Source of the DNA: DASUPK01 sp963815665
GTDB taxonomy: Bacteria; Actinomycetota; Thermoleophilia; Solirubrobacterales; 70-9
Assembly: GCA_963815665.1 (NCBI GenBank)
Contig: CAWFHN010000013.1
Coordinates: 62,001-126,000, forward strand
Direction: 5' to 3'
Length of the DNA: 64,000 nt
Made by a program: the position numbers and the translations under genes. How positions within the stretch are numbered: the first letter of the stretch is position 1; each line of letters starts with the position of its first letter. The notes beneath the pieces were generated by a model. That model did no database searches and was not told the DNA's origin. It was given only the letters and a program-made list of their open reading frames with translations. Of this stretch, positions 58,849 through 64,000 are shown piece after piece.

Positions 58849-60408
58849 ATGAATACGGTCGCCGAGCCCCCGCTGATCTCAGTGGTGATGCCCACCTACG
58901 AGACCGAGCCCAGTTACCTGCGGGAGGCGATCGGCTCGGTCCGCGCCCAGAGGTATCCGCACTGGGAGCTCTGCGTCGTCGACGACGGCTCCCGGCGCCG
59001 GGAGACCCGGCGGACGATCCAGCGCTCGGTGTCCCGCGACGCTCGGATCACCGCCCGGTTCCTCGACGAGAACCGGGGCATCTCGGCTGCCACGAACCAG
59101 GGACTCGCCCTCTGCGGCGCAGAGCTGGTCTGCTTCCTCGACCACGACGACGTCCTCACCGAGGACGCTCTCCTCCGGGTCGCGCAGGCATTCTCCGAGA
59201 ACGGGATCGACGTCGCCTACTCGGATCAGGACAAGGTCACCGCGCAAGGTGAGATCGGGGACCCGTTCCTGAAGCCCGACTGGTCTCCCGTGTATGCCCT
59301 GGGGGCGATGTACGTCGGACACCTGCTGGTGGCACGACGCGAGCTGGTCTCGGAGGTCGGGGGCTTCGACCCGGCCTTCGACACGATTCAGGACTTCGAG
59401 CTGCTCCTGCGGCTCACGGAGCGGACCAACCGGATCCATCACATCCCGCAAACGCTCTATCACTGGCGGGCGATCCCGGGGAGCATCGCGCTCGGGGAGG
59501 GGGAGAAGGCGGGCGTTCCCGAGCTGCAGGCGCGCGCGGTCGGCGCCCACCTGCGCCGTCGCGGCATCGCCGCGGAGGCCGGTCCGCACGAGACCATCCC
59601 CCACCGGGTCCGGCTGCGCCCCGCCGACCGTGCGGAGCGGCCGGCCGTCAGCGTGGTGATCCCGAGCCGGGACGGGCCGGACCGGTGGCTCGCCGCGCTG
59701 CGCGAGCGGACGGCGTATCCGGAGCTCGAGGTGATCGTGGAAGAGCGCGACGGCTGCTTCGAGCCCGCCAGGCAGGCGAACCTCGGCGCACGGCGGGCGA
59801 GCGGCGAATACCTCGTCTTCCTCGGCGAGGACACCGAGGTCGTCGAGCCGGACTGGATCGACCAGCTCCTGCTCTACGCGCGGCTGCCCGGTGTGGGCGC
59901 CGTCGGCCCCACCCTCGTCCATCCCGACGGGCGGGTGTGCGCGGCGGGCTTCGCCGTCGGCCTCTACGACCCGGCGGTGCCGGCCATGGCCGGCTTCCCC
60001 GCCGAAGCCGACGGCTACTACGGATCGCTCTCCTGCGCCCGCGAGGTCTCCGCAGTGGGCGCCGACTGCATGCTGATCCGCCGCTCGGTCTTCGAGGAGC
60101 TGGGAGGGTTCGAGGAGGCCTACAGTCGCCAATTTCACGACCTGGACCTCTGCCTGCGGCTCGAGCGGAGCGGCCTGACGGTCGTCTGCCCCCCGGCGCC
60201 CCGAACGATCAGCCATACCACCGAGGCGCGCCGGCGCTCGGACTTCGACGTGATCGACCGCGGGCTGTTCGTCGATCGCTGGTACGAGCGGCTCGAGGCC
60301 GGAGACCCCTACTACCACCGCGGCCTCTCGCGGGAGTCCGCCGACTACTCCCTGCCGCCCTACAGAGGCGACCCGCAGGCGCTCGCGATGCGGGAGGCGA
60401 TCGGATGA
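58849..60408 (+). CDS. Dual-domain family 2 glycosyltransferase
   Basis: The 519-aa protein has two GT-A-like halves. The first (about 8-230) has ISVVMPTYETEPSYLREAIG, LCVVDDGSRR and the metal motif CFLDHDDVL with SDQDKV. The second (about 265-480) starts PAVSVVIPSRDGPDRWLAAL and has FLGEDTEVVEPDWIDQLL and SRQFHDLDLCLRLERSG; its DDGS motif is replaced by VEERDG. This tandem layout occurs in rhamnosyl- and related transferases of surface polysaccharides. The start ATG lies 4 bases after the previous stop, and the stop overlaps the next start as ATGA. Confidence 0.88.
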   Translation: MNTVAEPPLISVVMPTYETEPSYLREAIGSVRAQRYPHWELCVVDDGSRRRETRRTIQRSVSRDARITARFLDENRGISAATNQGLALCGAELVCFLDHDDVLTEDALLRVAQAFSENGIDVAYSDQDKVTAQGEIGDPFLKPDWSPVYALGAMYVGHLLVARRELVSEVGGFDPAFDTIQDFELLLRLTERTNRIHHIPQTLYHWRAIPGSIALGEGEKAGVPELQARAVGAHLRRRGIAAEAGPHETIPHRVRLRPADRAERPAVSVVIPSRDGPDRWLAALRERTAYPELEVIVEERDGCFEPARQANLGARRASGEYLVFLGEDTEVVEPDWIDQLLLYARLPGVGAVGPTLVHPDGRVCAAGFAVGLYDPAVPAMAGFPAEADGYYGSLSCAREVSAVGADCMLIRRSVFEELGGFEEAYSRQFHDLDLCLRLERSGLTVVCPPAPRTISHTTEARRRSDFDVIDRGLFVDRWYERLEAGDPYYHRGLSRESADYSLPPYRGDPQALAMREAIG

Positions 60409-61589
60409 GGGTCCTCTTCCTCCACTTCGGGGAGTTGCACGTGAACAGCGTCATCCAGGCCTTCCACCTGGGCGAGGAGATGACCGCCGCCGGCATCGAG
60501 GTGACCCTCTGCGGACAGGGCAGGACGGACCGGATCGGCGCGGTCGGCGACCCGAGCTTCGACTGCATCAACTACGAGGCGCTGGACGGGAGGCTCCGAG
60601 AATGGGCCCGCGACCCCGACCAGACGGTGGTCTGCGCGTGGACCCCGCGCGAGATCGTGCGAAAGGGCGTCGACCGCGCCGTCGCGGCGCTCGGCGCCCC
60701 GTACGTCGTCCATCTCGAGGACAACGAGGAGCACCTGATCTCGACGGCGCTGAAGCTGCCGTACGAGCAGCTCCGCCGCCTTCCCCGGGAGCGGCAGGAC
60801 GAGCTCTGCACCGATGACTTCATCCACCCCGCCCACTACCCCCGCCTCCTCGAGGGCGCGGCCGCCGTGACGGTGATCACCGAGGAGCTCAACGAGTTCA
60901 ACTTCGCGGGCCGGCCTCACGAGCTCGCCCAGCCCGGGGTCGACCACGAGCGCTTTCGCCCCGATCTGGCCCCGGCGGTCTCCCGCGAGCAGCTGGGACT
61001 GCGCCCCGACGACTTCGTTCTCGTCTACCACGGCATCGGTCACTGGGCCAACGTCCGCGAGCTCTTCAGCCTCTACCTGGCCGTGCAGCTGCTCAGGCGG
61101 AGGGGTAGGCGCGTCCAGCTGGTCCGGCTGGGGAGCACGAAGCTGGGCGGCGTCGACCCGCGGACCTTCCAGGCGCTCAGGAACGGCCTGCCCGACCTGG
61201 GGGACGTCGACTGGCGCGAGATCCCGGGCTATCTGGCGCTCGCCGACGCCTACGTGCAGCCCGGGGCGCCCGACGACTTCAACCGCTACCGCCTGCCCTC
61301 GAAGCTGCCGGAGTTCCTCGCGATGGGGCGGCCCGTGATCCTTCCCGCCTGCAACCTCGGCAACGACCTGCGGGACGGCGAGGACGCGCTGCTGCTCCGC
61401 GAGGGGACGGCGCTCGAGATCGCGGCGCGCATCGAGCAGCTGCTCGACGATCGCGCCCTCGCCCGGCGGCTGGGCGATGCGGCGCGGCGGTTCGCGCTCG
61501 ACCGCCTGAGCTGGCCCAAGAACGCGGCTCGGCTGGCGGATTTCTACCGGCAGCGGCTCGCCGCCCTCCCGGGTCCGGTGGCGGCGTGA
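60405..61589 (+). CDS. Glycosyltransferase family 4 (GT-B) protein
   Basis: The 394-aa protein has the GT-B layout: MRVLFLHFGELHVNSVIQAF start, ITEELNEFNFAGRPHELAQP at the domain junction, GLRPDDFVLVYHGIGHWANV, and the C-terminal donor-binding YVQPGAPDDFNRYRLPSKLP with EFLAMGRPVILPA. It should transfer a nucleotide-linked sugar in the cytoplasm. ATG 60405 overlaps the GT2 stop as ATGA; the large frame upstream of it is a shadow. Its stop overlaps the next methyltransferase as GTGA. Confidence 0.85.
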   Translation: MRVLFLHFGELHVNSVIQAFHLGEEMTAAGIEVTLCGQGRTDRIGAVGDPSFDCINYEALDGRLREWARDPDQTVVCAWTPREIVRKGVDRAVAALGAPYVVHLEDNEEHLISTALKLPYEQLRRLPRERQDELCTDDFIHPAHYPRLLEGAAAVTVITEELNEFNFAGRPHELAQPGVDHERFRPDLAPAVSREQLGLRPDDFVLVYHGIGHWANVRELFSLYLAVQLLRRRGRRVQLVRLGSTKLGGVDPRTFQALRNGLPDLGDVDWREIPGYLALADAYVQPGAPDDFNRYRLPSKLPEFLAMGRPVILPACNLGNDLRDGEDALLLREGTALEIAARIEQLLDDRALARRLGDAARRFALDRLSWPKNAARLADFYRQRLAALPGPVAA

Positions 61590-62341
61590 GCGCCGTCCCC
61601 GACGCCCGGCTCTGGGAGCTCGAGGACCGCTACCGGGACCGCTTCGCACTCGAGCCGCTCTCCTACGGGACGGTTCGCGATTTCGCGGACAGCTGGGACA
61701 ATCTCGGCGCGCTCGCCCGCGCCAGCTCCGACATGAAGGACCTGCAGCGCTGCTGGATGGTGAAGGCGATCCTCGGCAACGTCGAGCGCGGCGGGCACCT
61801 GGTCGAGATCGGCGCCGGCGAGCCGCTGGTCGCCGATCTGCTCACCCGGCTCGGGTTCCGGGTGACGATCGTCGATCCCTACGACGGCAGCGGCCACGGT
61901 CCGGAGCGGTTCGACGAGTTCCGGCGCGCCTACCCGGACCTGCAGTTCATCCGCGAGCGGTTTCCCCCCAGCGACGGGCTGCCGGGCGAGGTCGCCGCGG
62001 TCTACTCGATCTCCGTGCTCGAGCACATCCCGGCCGACGCGGTCGGGGACGTGGTGGCGACCGCGAACGAGGCCGTCGCCCCGGGTGGCTGCTCGATCCA
62101 CGCGGTCGATCACGTGCTCGCGGGCTGGGGCGCGGACGCCCACCTGGAGCGCCTGGAGGAGATCGTGCGCCGCTCCGGGCTGGTGGTGGACACGCTCCAC
62201 CGGCTGATCCGCGGGCTCGAGACCGACCCGGAGGCCTACTTCGTCTCGGCCGAGGCGCACGAGCGCTGGCGCGGCGCCCTTCCCTACGACGACTACCCGA
62301 TGCGGAAGATCGGCTCGATCGGGGTGCTCAGCCGCAAGTGA
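61586..62341 (+). CDS. Class I SAM-dependent methyltransferase
   Basis: The 251-aa protein has GGHLVEIGAGEPLVADLLTR as SAM motif I, FRVTIVDPYDGSG, YSISVLEHIPADAVGDVVAT and PGGCSIHAVDHVLAGWG as later motifs. The GTG start overlaps the GT4 gene stop as GTGA (61586-61589). It most likely methylates a sugar or glycan end in this locus, as terminal methylation often sets chain length in ABC-dependent export; that link is inference. Confidence 0.82.
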   Translation: MSAVPDARLWELEDRYRDRFALEPLSYGTVRDFADSWDNLGALARASSDMKDLQRCWMVKAILGNVERGGHLVEIGAGEPLVADLLTRLGFRVTIVDPYDGSGHGPERFDEFRRAYPDLQFIRERFPPSDGLPGEVAAVYSISVLEHIPADAVGDVVATANEAVAPGGCSIHAVDHVLAGWGADAHLERLEEIVRRSGLVVDTLHRLIRGLETDPEAYFVSAEAHERWRGALPYDDYPMRKIGSIGVLSRK

Positions 62342-62366
62342 GCTCTGACGCTATGTTCCGCCCGAG

Positions 62367-63330
62367 ATGATCGCCTTCGGCTGCCCAATCACCGACCACG
62401 AGCAATACGAGGCCTTCGCCGAGCCCGGCATCAAGCTCGTCGCCGAGCCCGACTCCGAGATCCTCGCGCTCGGCTCCGCCGGCCTCGGCGACGCCTCGAT
62501 CTTCCGCAACTACAACCTCCTGATCGAGGAGGCCGCGAAGCTCGACGACCTCGAGGCCCTGGTGCTGGTCCACCAGGACGCCGAGATCGTCGATCCGGAG
62601 TTCTGCGTGAAGGTGAGACGCGCGCTGCAGCACGAGGACCTCGGGCATCCTCGGCTGCGCCGGGGCGATCGGGGTGCGGAACATCGCCTGGTGGGACGGC
62701 TCGGTGACGCTCGCCTCCTTCTCGCACCAGTACGAGGAGTACGGCGGCGGCGAGATCCTCGGCTCGACCTTCAACTGGGAGGAGGCGCCCCCCGAGGCGC
62801 GGACCGGCGAGGTCGACGTGATCGACGGGTTCATGATGGTCCTCTCTCCCTGGTTCATCGAGAACATCCGCTTCGACGAGTCCCTGGGGCAGCTGCACGG
62901 CTACGACTTCGACGTCTGCCAGCAGGTGCGTGCCGCCGGCAAGAAGGTGATGACCGAGCACATCCAGGTGATCCACCATCACTCGCTGGAGCTGATCGGC
63001 GACGTCGAGGGCTGGGTCGCCGCCCACATGAGGGTCGCCGAGAAGTGGGACGGGAAGCTCTCCCCCGCCCAGACGATCCCGGGCGACTGGAAGGAGCGGA
63101 CGCGCTGGGCCGAGGCGCGCCGAGACGCGGCGCTGATGCAGGCGAACGCGGCGGAGCTCGCCCGGGACGCCGCCGTCCTCGACCTCGAGCGCCAGCTCGA
63201 GTCCGTCGAGCGCAGCGCCAGCTGGCGGCTGACGAAGCCCCTGCGCTGGCTCAAGTCCTTGATCAGCCGCGGCGAGGAGCCGTCACGGAACGGCAACTCG
63301 CCGGGGCCGCTGCCGACCCGTCAGCGCTGA
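62367..63330 (+). pseudogene. StrF-like glycosyltransferase, split by a +1 frameshift
   Basis: The first frame from ATG 62367 encodes MIAFGCPITDHEQYEAF through LVLVHQDAEIVDPEFCVKV and RRALQHEDLG. The second frame continues ILGCAGAIGVRNIAWWDGSV, EVDVIDGFMMVLSPWFI, FDESLGQLHGYDFDVCQQVR and the tail SASWRLTKPLRWLKSLIS. Together they form one Glyco_tranf_2_5 (StrF-type) protein of about 320 aa. The join is at 62646, where one additional C breaks the frame after GACCTCGGG. The 3' part has GTG starts of its own but would lack the nucleotide-binding half. Error or true decay cannot be separated here. Confidence 0.83.
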
Positions 63331-64000
63331 TCGTCGCGCGCTGCGCCTCGCTCTCCGCCAGCAGGTCGCTGAGCTGCTGCCTCGAGAACGCCGGCTTGCC
63401 GCGCCCGCGCGCCTTCGAGAGCCACTCGGCCGCGGCGAAGGCGCCCGAGTGCGAGCAGATCCGCCTGACGGCGTCCTCCAGCCTGCCGGGCGTAGGCGAA
63501 GCGCTCGTCGATCTCCTGCTCGCGGGAGTGGCGCTGCACGAGCTGGGTGACTCGGGCCTTCTCGACCCGCTCGAGGATCGGATTGCGGTCCCAGGGCTCG
63601 ACGATCTCCGCCACCGCGTCCGACCAGGGCGCGCTCTCCGGCCAGAGCAGCCCGCAGCCGAAGAAGATCGGGATCACGGCCAGCCGCAGGCCGTCATGCC
63701 CGGCCATGAAGTCCTCGATCGCGGTCATCACGCCGTTGCGGGGGCCGCCCTCCTCCAGCGCACCCCACTCGAAGGGGAGCCCTCGCTCGGCCGTGCCCGG
63801 ATTCCCCGGAACGAGCTTGATGTCCTCGCCGTACGGGTGGCGATGCTCGGCCGGAATGCGATCGGGGGCGGCGTACTGGTCGCGGCGCGCGAGCGGCCAG
63901 CAGACGTCGTGGAAGACCAGCAGCGGGATCCGGCCCTCGGGCGCGCGCTCGGCGATCAGGCGCAGCTCCTCGCTCAGCGTGTAGTAGTTGTGGTCGCCGT
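63263..64000 (-). CDS. Cephalosporin hydroxylase/class I methyltransferase-like protein (partial, probable frameshift)
   Basis: The gene enters from the right edge of the window. The visible frame reads GDHNYYTLSEELRLIAERAP, LLVFHDVCWPLARRDQYAAP, FEWGALEEGGPRNGVMTAIE and VIPIFFGCGLLWPESAPW, a pattern I associate with Methyltransf_24/cephalosporin hydroxylase proteins of polysaccharide loci. After FAYARQ the frame turns into an Arg/Ala/Gly-rich tail ending at 63321. Shifting by one base at about 63485-63490 gives a better continuation (LEDAVRRICSHSGAFAAAEW, LSKARGRGKPAFSRQQL) to a stop at 63263. It would overlap the convergent glycosyltransferase gene by 68 bases. Confidence 0.68.

Overview
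The window is about 70% G+C, uses many GTG and TTG starts and ATGA/GTGA/TTGA stop-start overlaps, and carries a gene set typical of Actinomycetota. Examples are a GuaB3-type IMPDH-like gene beside guaA, a Mec/CysM-like cysteine pair, the glmM-glmS-acpS-nnr-alr run behind rplM-rpsI, and a c-di-AMP (ydaO) riboswitch before an M23 peptidase. The general character suggests a Thermoleophilia/Solirubrobacterales-like soil actinobacterium. That placement is inference from gene content and style; no 16S or marker phylogeny was possible.

Layout. 1-13 kb is mostly minus strand housekeeping: rplM-rpsI-glmM-glmS-DUF3352 lipoprotein-acpS, then (after a convergent secreted DUF3089 hydrolase) nnr-alr-cca-HIT-enoyl-CoA hydratase and a truncated infA. 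13-18.3 kb is plus strand: an OpuC-type osmoprotectant ABC transporter whose ATPase carries CBS domains, a 103-nt compound hairpin, a c-di-AMP riboswitch, and two M23 peptidases. 18.3-26.1 kb is mainly minus strand: guaB3-guaA behind a leader with an intrinsic terminator, then HU-pyrF-LysM protein-dacA-pfkB. 26.2-32.3 kb is minus strand: roadblock protein-79-aa protein-tldD-pmbA (all ATGA-coupled), and a Flp-like pilin, rph, rdgB and a cation efflux transporter.

32.4-37.6 kb holds a 687-aa coiled-coil protein ending in a ComEA-like helix-hairpin-helix domain (divergent from the pilin gene), an HDAC-family deacetylase divergent from nadB, and a small DUF5763-like protein with an elaborate upstream region. 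37.7-49.4 kb holds hyuA-hyuB, DUF1802 and DUF1152 genes, a minus-strand cysM-unknown-Mec(JAMM)-zinc-ribbon cluster, and a polar amino-acid ABC transporter. 49.4-64 kb is a surface polysaccharide locus: glycosidase lipoprotein, Wzx-like flippase, FkbM and other methyltransferases, several glycosyltransferases, a membrane acyltransferase and a Wzm/Wzt ABC exporter.

Three genes in the polysaccharide locus (wzt, a StrF-like glycosyltransferase, and the terminal partial gene) are each split by an apparent single-base indel. Three housekeeping-type genes (alr, pyrF, DUF1152) have clear family homology upstream of their first ATG/GTG/TTG. These either reflect sequence errors or unusual translation starts and decay, and should be checked against reads. 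The most distinctive loci are the coiled-coil/HhH gene facing a pilin, the OpuC-riboswitch-M23 arrangement that could be a c-di-AMP turgor module, the tldD/pmbA/roadblock operon, and the Mec-CysM cluster with an unrecognised gene where CysO would be expected.
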